DNA of 64,000 nt, taken from Brachionus manjavacas. Taxonomy: Eukaryota > Rotifera > Eurotatoria > Ploima > Brachionidae. The stretch is taken from positions 1,488,001-1,552,000 of the forward strand of contig JAHQIY010000003.1 in NCBI GenBank assembly GCA_019054805.1, given 5' to 3'. Each line of letters begins with the position of its first letter. Within the stretch, counting starts at the first letter, position 1. Positions 1-9,080 of the stretch are shown here, one piece after another. The notes under the pieces are model-generated. The model was given only the letters and a program-made list of their open reading frames with translations, did no database searches and was not told the DNA's origin. Both the position numbers and the translations under genes were made by a program.

Positions 1-269
1 TCACTAAAATTCCAATAACAACAAAAATCTACAATTTATTGCTAAAACCATTTTTTTTTAAAATAATTATTTTAATTTTTTTCTAATAAAGTAAAAAAGT
101 TTGAAAAGTATTGCTGCATTTAAATTGACCATTTTAAAATCAATACTATGATAACTTCATTATGGTATTAAGGCGGAGCTATTGATTTATTGTTTTTTTC
201 CACACATACAAAGGTCATTTACGCTACAGCCTACTATTTTTATTTAGACATAAAATTTTTTAATACAAA
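1..269. other. 5' flank of innexin gene
   Basis: This is AT-rich non-coding DNA upstream of the innexin start codon. No open frame, repeat family or clear core promoter could be recognised. A T/A-rich stretch around 236-262 lies just before the ATG and could be part of the promoter or 5' UTR, but nothing in the sequence proves it. Confidence 0.5.
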
Positions 270-1544
270 ATGGTGTGGCAGTTTGTGGAGGTGTTTAAAC
301 AGGTGGCATCAAGCAACCGGATAAGAGACGATGACTTTGCCGATCGCCTGTCGCACAGATACACTGTTTCCTTGTTGATCATCTTTTGTGTGCTCATCGG
401 CTCCACACAGCTAGTTGGCAGTCCTATTGCGTGCTGGGCGCCGGCGCAATTCACCGGTCCCATGACCCAGTACACCAACTACATATGCTGGATAGCCAAC
501 AAGTACTATGTGCCTACAGGCGACATTTTGCCCAATCCCTCCGAGCCCAGACTATACAGAGTGAACTATTATCAGTGGGTGCCGTTCATTTTGGCCGCCA
601 TGGCTCTCTTTTTCTACATGCCGTTCGGTCTATGGCACCTGCTGGCCAAACCGAACGGCCTGGACGCCAAGTCCGTAATGAAGATCATCTATTCGATGGA
701 CCAGTGTTCGGCCGAGTCACGCGACAAGACTATGAGAAATGCGGTCAAGTTAATCGACAGGGCCATCGATTACCACCGCAGCAACTACGACCAGTCCTTT
801 CTGGGTCGGCTGAGGCGCCGCTTCAGCAGATGCTTCTTGCCCAACAACAGGTCCGGTCACTACATTTCCAGTTTGTACATGTTTGTCAAAATACTCTACT
901 TGGTGAATGTGCTGGGCCAGTTTTTTCTGCTCAACGCGTTCATGGGCCACAATTTCGCCATGTACGGCTTTGATGTGATACGCGATTTGATCGCTGGCAG
1001 AGACTTCTGGGAGAGTCCGCGCTTTCCGCGCGTGACCATGTGCGACTTTGTGATCCGCACTCTTGGCGAGAACAATCACAGAAACACAATTCAGTGCACG
1101 CTGCCCATCAATTTGTTCAATGAGAAAATTTTCATATTCATCTGGTTTTGGTTGTGTCTGGTGTCGGGCTTTAGTGTGTACTCTGTGATCGTGTGGCTGT
1201 ACTCGTTTTCTAGTTCGTCGCGGACGGCTTTTGTCAAGCGCTACTTGAAAGTGAACGACCGACTAGGCTTCGGCTCACATCATCACTCGTCGTCGGCCTC
1301 CTCCTCCACCAACTTAATTGACGGCAAGATGCTGGACGCGTTTTTGTATGATTACTTGAAGCAGGACGGCGTGATGCTGTTGCGCATTGTCAAAAAGAAC
1401 ACCAACGACATTGTGGTCGGTGAGCTGGTCTGTGCTCTGTGGGATAATTTTAAACGCTATCCTAAATTCGCCATTCAGCACAATATGGATGAGAAGGAGT
1501 GCGAAAAATTGAATCAACATGCCAACATTGATTATAATCAATAG
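270..1544 (+). CDS. Innexin gap-junction channel protein, single exon
   Basis: This gene encodes a 424-residue innexin, a four-pass membrane protein that builds gap junctions between neighbouring cells in invertebrates. The family signature PIxCWxPAxF is at residues 52-61, right after TM1 (about 32-50). The YYQWV motif at 100-104 opens TM2. TM3 is about 203-224 and TM4 about 287-311. Each extracellular loop shows two cysteines (C55/C73 and C258/C276), as usual for innexins, and the second loop has the typical CDF...VQC-like and PINLFNEKIF stretches. The start MVWQF agrees with the usual innexin N terminus. The cytoplasmic tail has a Ser/His-rich patch near 338-350. Length is normal for the family. 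There is no intron, and GC content is much higher than in the flanks. The paralogue cannot be named from sequence alone. Confidence 0.95.
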   Translation: MVWQFVEVFKQVASSNRIRDDDFADRLSHRYTVSLLIIFCVLIGSTQLVGSPIACWAPAQFTGPMTQYTNYICWIANKYYVPTGDILPNPSEPRLYRVNYYQWVPFILAAMALFFYMPFGLWHLLAKPNGLDAKSVMKIIYSMDQCSAESRDKTMRNAVKLIDRAIDYHRSNYDQSFLGRLRRRFSRCFLPNNRSGHYISSLYMFVKILYLVNVLGQFFLLNAFMGHNFAMYGFDVIRDLIAGRDFWESPRFPRVTMCDFVIRTLGENNHRNTIQCTLPINLFNEKIFIFIWFWLCLVSGFSVYSVIVWLYSFSSSSRTAFVKRYLKVNDRLGFGSHHHSSSASSSTNLIDGKMLDAFLYDYLKQDGVMLLRIVKKNTNDIVVGELVCALWDNFKRYPKFAIQHNMDEKECEKLNQHANIDYNQ

Positions 1545-1934
1545 GTCAACATTTTGTACAAATTAATTTGTTTCTCAGCAAATTTTTTCTACTTATTTAA
1601 AATAAAAATGATAATAATTGTTTGTGTTAGAAATTTTTTTAATTCAATTTTTAATTAAGAATAAACTAATGAAAATTCTTATTTTATATTTCTATTTGGC
1701 ATATATCCGATAGGTTATGAAAAGTTTAGGTGAACATTATAACTATCATTCATTTGCATTAAAATTGAATATTAAGTTATGTCATATTAGTAATTGATGT
1801 CTTGAATAATTTACCAACTAGAACTCATTAAATTTCATTCTACATTATTTGGTAATTTATTAATGTATCTTTATTCCGAATATTCAAAAAACGGCGTTTT
1901 TTGAATCTTGTCTCGCTCTTGATTCAATATTTGC
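1545..1934. other. Innexin 3' flank, non-coding
   Basis: This is AT-rich DNA without a convincing frame. It contains a perfect 25-nt palindrome at 1882-1906 (two 12-nt arms around one G). From about 1935 the sequence begins to match the LINE copy at 31290-31310. Confidence 0.5.
1601..1606 (+). promoter_or_regulatory. Poly(A) signal AATAAA of innexin
   Basis: A canonical AATAAA lies 57 nt after the innexin stop codon and is the first such hexamer downstream. This AT-rich DNA contains many chance matches, so position is the main support. Confidence 0.5.
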
Positions 1935-1979
1935 CACTCTTTTATAGAGTCTTTATCAAAAAACACTAGGAAATTTAAA

Positions 1980-4315
1980 TGGCATATATTTTTTTGAGTA
2001 GCTAATTTATTTTTTTCGAGTAGCTAATTTACTTTTCAAAATAGCTAATTTATTTTTGAAAAATAAATTATAAAAGTAGCAAAGATAATTTTTTTTCGTA
2101 GCTAAAATATTTAAAAAGGAAGCAAAAATACTTTTGTCAGTAGCAAAGATAGAAAACAAAAAATCGAAAAAAAAAAAAATACACAAAAAATACACAAAGA
2201 TTAATTTTTATTTTTTCTTGGACGACCTCTTGGGCGCTTTGTTGGGGCTGATTGATTTGTTAATTCATTTATGACTGTCTGAGAATCATTTGTTTCACTA
2301 TTTGAGACTAATTGTGTTGGCATACTGAAGGCGTCCCGATTCAAAGGGCCAGTTGAGTTTCTCTGTAGTGCAGAAGAAGCTTTTTGCGTCTACCTCTCTT
2401 CGAGTTTTGCTCAATATTCAAGTCCAAAGCTGGAAAGGTATCAAACTTAGACAGTTCATAGCTTATACCTATCACATGTTTGCAAATGTAATTTTTTTTC
2501 CAATACTGACAAGAACATTCACTTAATTCCCATACTTGTTCATTGATTTCGATTATCTTGTAAGAATTGTTCCATGACAAATATTCTTTAAAAGTAGCCC
2601 AAGGTCCTGTTGAGTTCAAATAATTTTGACAGCCTTCTTTTGTCGCTTCATAATTTACATCAGTTGAAGTTACCATGTGAATAACCTTATTTTGATGTCT
2701 TAATTTAACGATTCGTTTTTTTTTTTTACCCAATCATGACCAAGTGTATATTCATGGGTGGATAGTATTGGTTTTTGATGAAATCGAGTTGTCGTTCTAA
2801 AGTCTGGATGTCGGTCTTCGGACCAAGTTGATAAAAGTTCATCCATGCATTTCAAAAAATCTCTTACCGGAAGTCTATCTCTAAGAGTAGCTTTATCCTT
2901 GATAACGTCATTTGTCGCTTCAATAGCATTATTTGTACTTGGAAAACCACTTGCATAACTTTCATGCCATCCAATATTGGATTCGGTAAGCCATTGATCC
3001 CTAAAATATTGAAACTATCGTTGATTTTTTGATTATTCAACGCTTGCCATTTTTTGTAAAGTAATTCAAAAGCTTGATTGATATGAGGCTCAGTAATTGT
3101 ACTTTGATATACCTCAAAATCGTTTGTTATTGCGCCTCTTATTGTTTCTTCAACGCCGCGCAAACGTTCATAAATTTTCCTGTTTACGTGAGCCCAACAA
3201 ATAATTCGTTTATCGAGCTCGGGAAACACCAACTTGAACTCGCTCGTAATTGATAATGCAGCATCAGCTAAAAGCACACTTACATTGAAATCAAAACCGT
3301 ATATTTCGAAATATTTCGTTAGTGAAATTAAACGTTTAGTGGTCATGAAAATTCTAAAATTAACGTTGTTTGGTTCAAAATAGAATTTCGCTACAACAAA
3401 CATTGTGTCGTCGTCGTCTGGTATTGTACTCCTACTTTCAGCCCATCGCTGTAAATTTTCAATACTTTTTCCTGGAATTTGCTGAGCCGGTAAACGATTG
3501 TTTCGATTGATTAAATTGTTAATTTGAGTGTCACTCAATTCGATATAATCGTCATTCATGTGTTTACGAAGCCAACGTCCTATGTCTTTAGCTTTTTTAT
3601 TTTCATCATAGTACAACGACAACACTTTTTCTTTTGTCCTTGTTGTAATGCCTTTATCGATATCTTCATGTTCATGTTCTTGATCTTGAATGTATGTAAT
3701 GTACGTTTGGAGCAAAATGAACATTTGTAATAATGTTTTTCACCTGCTTCACCATTTTTTTTTTCTTTTTTCGCCCAAGTTGTTTGTCCGATTTGACCCG
3801 AAGAAAGTTCTCTTATACACTCTTCTAGATTCTCATGCGTTTTGTAAGAATCATACGGTTTAGAAGAGCCACGAAACTTTTTGGTAGGCAATTCATCGGC
3901 GTCGTTGTCAGTTTGATTGGCTTCATCATATTCATCCTCTCGTCGAACAAGTGAAGTCGTTGATGATTCAGAATTTTCTTAGCTCATATTTTGTTTTTAC
4001 TTTAAATTTTTTGTTTCGAAGTTACTCAAAAGTCTGTTAATTTTATACTCATAATAATTAAACATTATAATTACCATTATAAAAATTATAGAATTCTGAC
4101 TTCTTATCTAATTGTAACTTATATGATGTCAATTAAGTGCTATTTTAGATTAAAATTAATTTTTTATAAGTTGCTCCTTAAAAAAATAAATTAGCTTTTA
4201 TCGCAAAAAATTTAGCTACTGTCGAAAAATATTTTTTTTTATTTAATTAGCTATTTTGAAAAGTAAATTAGCTACTCGAAAAAAATAAATTAGCTTCTCA
4301 AAAAAATATATGCCA
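1980..4315 (-). mobile_element. Mutator-like element (MULE 1) with 70-bp TIRs
   Basis: This DNA transposon is 2,336 bp long. Its ends, TGGCATATATTTTTTTGAG and the reverse complement, continue as inverted repeats of about 70 bp with roughly one mismatch. Inside the ends the motif GTAGCTAATTTA repeats several times. It is flanked by a 7-bp direct repeat ATTTAAA (1973-1979 and 4316-4322), close to the 8-10 bp duplications usual for MULEs. It carries one transposase gene on the minus strand and sits inside a LINE copy. High TIR identity suggests fairly recent movement, although the transposase is broken. Confidence 0.88.
2201..3983 (-). pseudogene. FLYWCH-MULE-SWIM transposase, broken
   Basis: This is the transposase of MULE 1, read leftward from an ATG at 3983. 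An acidic/Ser-rich N terminus leads into a FLYWCH-like zinc domain (about 3890-3650, with the YKCSFC pair). The MULE DDE domain follows (about 3724-2864, with LADAALSITSEFK and CWAHV). A SWIM zinc finger lies at about 2560-2450 (CSCQYWKKNYICKH). The C terminus is an AT-hook-like RPRGRPRK just before the stop at 2201. The third codon is a stop (TAA), and the DDE-containing frame is separated from the N- and C-terminal frames by shifts, so this copy cannot make transposase. The order of domains matches animal MULEs. Confidence 0.85.
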
Positions 4316-4489
4316 ATTTAAAAAAATCTTTAGTCGGATCAGTTTTAGACTATTCTTTTTCTTGGTTGAATTTATTTTCAGAAAATAATATCAAAAAACT
4401 ACAAGCAATTCAGAATAAAGCAGTCAAATCTATCCTTACTTTACTTCCTCCAACATGGTGCATCATGAGGCTTTTAATAAAGGATTATT

Positions 4490-5605
4490 ATTAAATGGGT
4501 ATTTATTTTAAGGCTACAAATTATTTTCGTAGTAAAAATAATAAAAATAAAAGCAAAAATTCATTAGTAAAAGTAGCAAAATAAATTTATCAGTAGTAAA
4601 AAAAATAAAAAAAATAGTAAATTATTATATCAGATATTTATTAATAAAAAAATTCACACATTACTTAGAAATGTTATTTAGTGTTATTTTATGGACTTTT
4701 TCTAGGACGGCCTCTTTTTCTCGTAGCTAAATTTGAAGATGTTGTTGGTTGTACAATAGTTTGAATGTCATTATTAATACTTTCGGCTTGATCTTGATCA
4801 TTATCATTTTCATTTGAAAGCGGATCTTGGTTGATTGATTGAGCCATTGAAATTGGAAATTCGTAGTTAAAACTTTGTGGAGCTGGATTAATTGGACCAG
4901 TCGAAATACGTTGTACCAAAGCAGGTGTAGCTTGTTTTCGTCTTACTCGAATTTGTATTCGGTTTGAATATATAAAGTCTTTTATCACAACTTGAACATT
5001 TGAAAAATTCTTTATCTCCTATTGTCGATTTTTGGTTTTCTTTTGCTGCCCAAGAATAACCTTCAAATTTATTTTTAATCATATCAAGGGCTTGATTGTA
5101 AGTTTCAAAGTCAGCATGATGATTATAAACTCTGCTTGCTTTTCTTGCTTTTTTAACGGGAATTTCTTCTATTTCGGTATCATTTTCGGTGTCCTCTTCA
5201 TTTCTTTAGGTCACGAGAATTGATGTAGATGAAGATTCGGTATCGCTCATTTTTAATTTTTAAATTTTCAGATTTGTATATTTAAATTCCAAAATTTTTT
5301 TACATCATATACATTAATAAGTGATAATTGAGTAGTGTTATTAATAAGTGATATATCAATTATATTGAGTAATTGATAATTGAGTAGTTATCAATCAAAA
5401 ATTAAATTAATTTATATTTACTATTGAAAAAATACTTTTGCTACTAATTAATTTATTTTACTATTAACAACCTTTTTTTACTACTTTTTTATTTAATTTA
5501 CTACGTGTAATATTTGCTACGATTTTTTATTAAATTTGCTACTAGTTTAATTATTTTTGCTACTGGATTAAATAGTAGCCTTTATTTTAATTATTAGGCT
5601 GTAAA
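4490..5605 (-). mobile_element. MULE 2, internally deleted derivative
   Basis: The ends share an imperfect inverted repeat built on AAGGCTAC (about 4512-4519 left, 5575-5582 right) followed by repeated GTAGCAAAA/GTAGTAAAA motifs. This resembles, but is not identical to, the ends of MULE 1. The left end abuts the LINE fragment at 4478. No clean target duplication was found, and the exact boundaries are uncertain by about 15 bp. The interior keeps only the two ends of a transposase gene. Confidence 0.65.
4689..5250 (-). pseudogene. MULE 2 transposase remnant: FLYWCH end plus AT-hook end
   Basis: Reading leftward from an ATG at 5250, the start (M-S-D-T-E-S-S-S) resembles the N terminus of the MULE 1 transposase, with a stop after about a dozen codons. 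A FLYWCH-like piece follows (about 5080-4960, SWAAKENQK...FFKCSSCDKR). The frame then changes into a C-terminal piece ending in KRGRPRKSP. The DDE and SWIM regions are missing. It is therefore a non-autonomous deletion product that could only be moved by a related element. Confidence 0.7.
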
Positions 5606-5821
5606 AATAAATATTTTTTGGGTAATTATTTTTTGTAAAAATATTGCAAAAGAGATAGAAACTGGGTACAGAAAAATTATTGTTGAATATTATAAAAATT
5701 TTCTAATGAGTAGTATAAAATTTATTATTGGGTATAAGAAAAATTTGAACACTTGAAAATAAAAATTCAAAATCGTCCATTCTTTATCAAAAGTTTCTAC
5801 AATCAGTACAAACTAGCTAGT
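5606..5821. other. AT-rich spacer
   Basis: No gene or recognised repeat is visible between MULE 2 and the 255-bp repeat family. Confidence 0.4.
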
Positions 5822-6240
5822 TTGCTAGGTACGAGCGGTCGCGTGACGAGCTGATTAAGCAGACACGGACGCGTAAAAAAATCGAATGTGGAACAGTTTT
5901 AAAAAAAATTCTTGACGTAAATCGTCAATAGACTATACACATTAATTGATAAATTACATGTTATTTTTTACTTTTTCAAAACTAATAAATTATAATAAAC
6001 ATGCAAATAAAACATAACATTAAAGCTGAAAGTTAACGCCTCGTTACTCGCAATTATAAAGCCGTGCTTCCCTATCTTAAGTTGCATCTGGATAAAAATG
6101 AGTAGACATCAAATATTTATTTAATTTCCGAGGAACGAGGTGACGAGCTGATTAAGCAAACGTGAATGCGTTTATAAAATCGATTACTGGCCTGTTTTAG
6201 AAAAATTCTTGACGAGGTTCGTCAATAAACTATACTTATG
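5822..6240 (+). repeat. ~255-bp dispersed repeat, one full copy plus a partial second copy
   Basis: The segment 5822-6080 is homologous over its whole length to 47383-47637, including the shared right edge GCCGTGCTTCCCTATCTTA. A second, partial copy (about 6125-6240) repeats the first ~110 bp in the same orientation after a ~45-bp spacer, giving a dimer-like arrangement. Conserved blocks are GTGACGAGCTGATTAAGCA and the small hairpin TTGACGtaaatCGTCAA. A near-inverted repeat pairs CGAGGAACGAG at the left with CTCGTTACTCG at the right. It encodes no protein. I could not assign it to a SINE, MITE or retrozyme class. Confidence 0.7.
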
Positions 6241-6600
6241 AGCAGAAGAAATCAATCTTATTTTTATTAATTGATTATTAGGTTTATTAAAAAAATTAAC
6301 TTAACATTCATCTTTACCTATTATTAAATTTAAATAATTACACTTAGTTATCTTGATTTACCAGTTGCAGTTATTATTAATTTTATACAATTTGCAAATG
6401 CTTCTTTAATCATACACTACTTGAAACTACTTCTTGAAAATTTTAATAGAAGTTTTGAAACTCTAAAAAAAATGAGCCAAGAAAACAATCAAATACCTTT
6501 GAATTCAATCGAAGTTTTCAATTGATCTAAATAAGTTAGCCACTGAATCAATTGAAATTAATAGATTGATTTCCCTAACAAATATGAATATTGTGATGAT
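6241..6600. other. AT-rich stretch without gene
   Basis: No readable gene was found. The last part may be an unrecognisable continuation of the helicase relic downstream. Confidence 0.4.
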
Positions 6601-6639
6601 TCATCAGCGTTCGAGGACATTAAACACTCTCAACCTTAT

Positions 6640-7024
6640 GCTTTGAAGCATTATGACTATTCGAGACATTATTTATCCAGCTAACAAGTCTAATAACTCA
6701 CTACCATCTGCTTTAATAGTCGAATTTGACTATTAAATTGGTCCTAGATTGTTTCCCAAAGATGATTTTAGGTATAATTGGATTCCAAATTCCTTTAAGA
6801 TTAGCATATGCCTTGACCATCCACAAGTCTCAAGACCAAAAAATTTCAAAAGCTGTTATTGATTTGGGAAAAAAGGAAGTCTAGGTCTTACTTTTGTTGC
6901 TTTATCCCACCTTAAAAAGTTCACTGATTTTTTGATTCAACCCATGCCATTGGAGAGAATCCAAAAATTGTCCCAGTCATCAATGCTTCAACCAAGACCG
7001 GAAGAGGAAAAATCAAAGAAATAG
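6640..7024 (+). pseudogene. Pif1/Helitron-type helicase C-terminal relic
   Basis: Two overlapping frames keep the end of a superfamily 1B helicase. First comes LPSALIVEFDY (about 6700-6735), then IPLRLAYALTIHKSQ (about 6790-6833), which matches Pif1 helicase motif V/VI context (LAWAITIHKSQG). Then follows GLTFVALSHLKKF (about 6883-6920), the arginine-finger region with SR changed to SH. The fragment ends with a charged tail and a stop at 7022-7024. A frameshift lies near 6880 and a stop in the FDY segment. This helicase type is typical of Helitrons, which often carry it, but no Rep domain or Helitron end was seen, so the parent element is not proven. Confidence 0.72.
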
Positions 7025-7171
7025 AAATAAAAACAGTTCAATCTTTGACTTAAAAAAAATATTTTATACTCAATGAATAAATGAATTTTATTTGTTTTTC
7101 TTTTTGTAATACAATTTTTTTTCGAAATTTCCTATACTGTTTTCTGCATCACCGGCGTTATGAAATGTTTG

Positions 7172-7390
7172 AATCACAGTTGTTTAAAAGTCTCAAAATT
7201 AAGTCCAAGTCATTAAAAAAAAAGTTCAGTTTTTATAAGTTCAGTTAAGTTTTTATTAAAAAAAAGTTCAGTTTTTTTAAAATTTGCTTGATCAGACTTT
7301 ATATCAAAAAAGTCCGGACCTTGAAATTTGAAAAAAAAAATAAAAAATGTCCGGACTTTGGCTTGACCTGAGACTTGTGATTTACCTTCA
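7172..7390. repeat. hAT-like MITE fragment (CAGTTGTTTAAAAGTC family)
   Basis: The left part, ACAGTTGTTTAAAAGTCTC, resembles the end at 18203 (ACAGAGTTGTTTAAAAATC), and the right part contains the inverted GACTTGTGATTTA. The interior has repeated AGTCCGGAC blocks. It is related to the MITE at 55387-55727 by its CAGAGTTGGTC-type terminus. The right terminus is decayed and no target duplication is visible. Confidence 0.45.
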
Positions 7391-7610
7391 TTTCTACCAT
7401 TAGAGGTACTTTAATGTCTTCGAATAGAACTTGGTGATCAACTTCTCGCAAATTATTATATTGGTGCGACTCTCAAACTTAAACAAAAGAGAACATTAAA
7501 CACTATCTCAAATGGCATTTATCAACTAAAACATTATTTATGTAACAAAATACTAACCGAAGAGAACCTTTTAGTCCTTTTTAACAAACAAAACATTAGT
7601 GTATAAAATT

Positions 7611-8300
7611 ATGTTCCATAATTCGTTTAGTCATGAAAATCTTGAGGACTTATTTACCTAGGTCGAAGAGATAAATTTCGAGACTAGCGAACCCAACAAG
7701 AACTTTACTTCTTTACGTAGTAGTTATCAGGAAATTAGTCAGTTATCAAAGAAACAAAATGAACAAATTAACAATCTAATTGTTGAAAATAAATCACTCC
7801 GTGAAGCGGTTACCTCGAACCATTTGGTTATTCAATTTCTTGAGGCCCTGATAAAAAATTTTATCAACTCACAAACGAGTCATAAATCGGTTGTACCAAA
7901 TGTAATGCATCAAGCACCACCGCCAAATAACAATCAAACAAACCCAACTAAATCAGTATCGTATGCTAATGCAACACAATCAAATTGGAATAAACAAAAG
8001 CCACAAGCTCTATCTACACCTAGCTTTAGAAAAAGATCAACAATCAGCTGATCTAACTCTTTAGCTCAAACGTTTGAAAAATTAATACTTTATTCATGTC
8101 CAGATTTGCTTAAAACAAGTAGTAATCAATTTGGATTTAAAAGAAAAACTTCTTGCAATCAAGCAATATTTGTTCCTAAGGAAGCTATTCTAAATGGAAA
8201 AAATATCAAGATTTTGTAGTTTGTTTTCAAAAAGAATGGGTTCGCCTTTAGATGGCTGGTATGTATATTACACAGATTTAAAATAAAGTATATTACATAA
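7611..8300 (+). pseudogene. LINE ORF1 relic joined to an RT fragment
   Basis: From an ATG at 7611 a coiled-coil-like, Gln/Asn-rich ORF1 is readable to 8051, with one stop near 7660. Heptad-like Leu/Ile spacing is seen around 7735-7820, followed by a Pro/Asn/Gln-rich linker (7900-8030). Only about 70 bp later the text reads SNQFGFKRKTSCNQAIF (8119-8170), the RT segment that in intact LINEs lies more than 1.5 kb beyond ORF1. The endonuclease and first part of RT are thus deleted. This LINE is not the same family as the copy at 28 kb. Confidence 0.65.
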
Positions 8301-9080
8301 TTATTCTTTAGAAGCAACTAATAAAGTAATCCAAGATAAAAATATACTAAGAGAAAGGTTATCCTTATCACAATTTTTAATTGTTAGCTGCGATATTGTC
8401 AAGAATTGGTCGCTCGATCGAGCACCATTCAAAATAAATCGTCGTATCTTCTATCCAGTATAATAAAATTTGCTACGTCATTAAATAAAAGCCATTAAAA
8501 TAAACCTTATCTTAAAGTAAACGAAACTTTCATACAGAATGAATTAAATTATGGAAAAAAAAACAAATAAAAAAATTTTATTTTTTATAATGATATTTTA
8601 AATTAATACTTAATTTCTCAACTGAACTTGTACTGTCTCATATTTCCACTAAATTTTTCTGTAAAAAATACCTTTTCAAATTTCCCTCTGTAAAACAGTA
8701 AACTTTTTTAAACTATTTGCGTCTTTTTTAGATAGGAAAAATTACAAAGGAGGAAAAAAGTGGTTGAAGTAATTTAAAGTTTTATATTACCAATCGGACA
8801 TCAAAAAAAAACAAAACTGTTTGGATGAAACGCTCTATTTATTTTAGCCATACTTGTGAAAAGACAAATTTGCAAGCTCAACCTTTGTATTTATCTATTT
8901 TGGAGCATAATTTAGACTTGTCTCCAATGTAAATATATTTATATAAAAATAAATATTTCTTATGTAAAATTTTAAAAATAGCAATTTTTTAAAATTTAAA
9001 ATTCAAAATATCTTTCATTCTAGAATATTTTTTTTGATTTTTTTTTCAAACTATTGAATAATTGTTAACTTTCTTTAGAA
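8301..9080. other. Spacer upstream of the AADAC-like gene
   Basis: This is AT-rich DNA with no supported gene. Its last part must contain the promoter and 5' UTR of the hydrolase, but no motif is distinctive. Confidence 0.4.

Larger units (their letters stand above)
1935..4478 (+). mobile_element. LINE 3' fragment split by a MULE insertion
   Basis: Sequence on both sides of the MULE at 1980-4315 matches one continuous stretch of the LINE at 27953-31891. The left flank (about 1935-1979) matches the segment ending near 31312. The right flank (4316-4478) resumes with the segment from about 31318 (CTTTAGTCGGATC) and runs on to the HEAFNK-coding region near 31470. The LINE was therefore already here when the MULE inserted. 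Its right side is cut off at about 4478, where a second MULE begins. Confidence 0.8.

Noticed and set aside
386-1541. Other open frames overlapping the innexin gene on both strands
   Set aside because: They are by-products of the GC-richer coding DNA; only the 424-codon frame has family motifs.
5822-5930. Hammerhead ribozyme in the 255-bp repeat (GAGCTGATTAAGCA recalls CTGATGAG)
   Set aside because: The core needs CTGANGA and a GAAA after stem II; here the text is CTGATTA and no GAAA follows in any copy or on the other strand.
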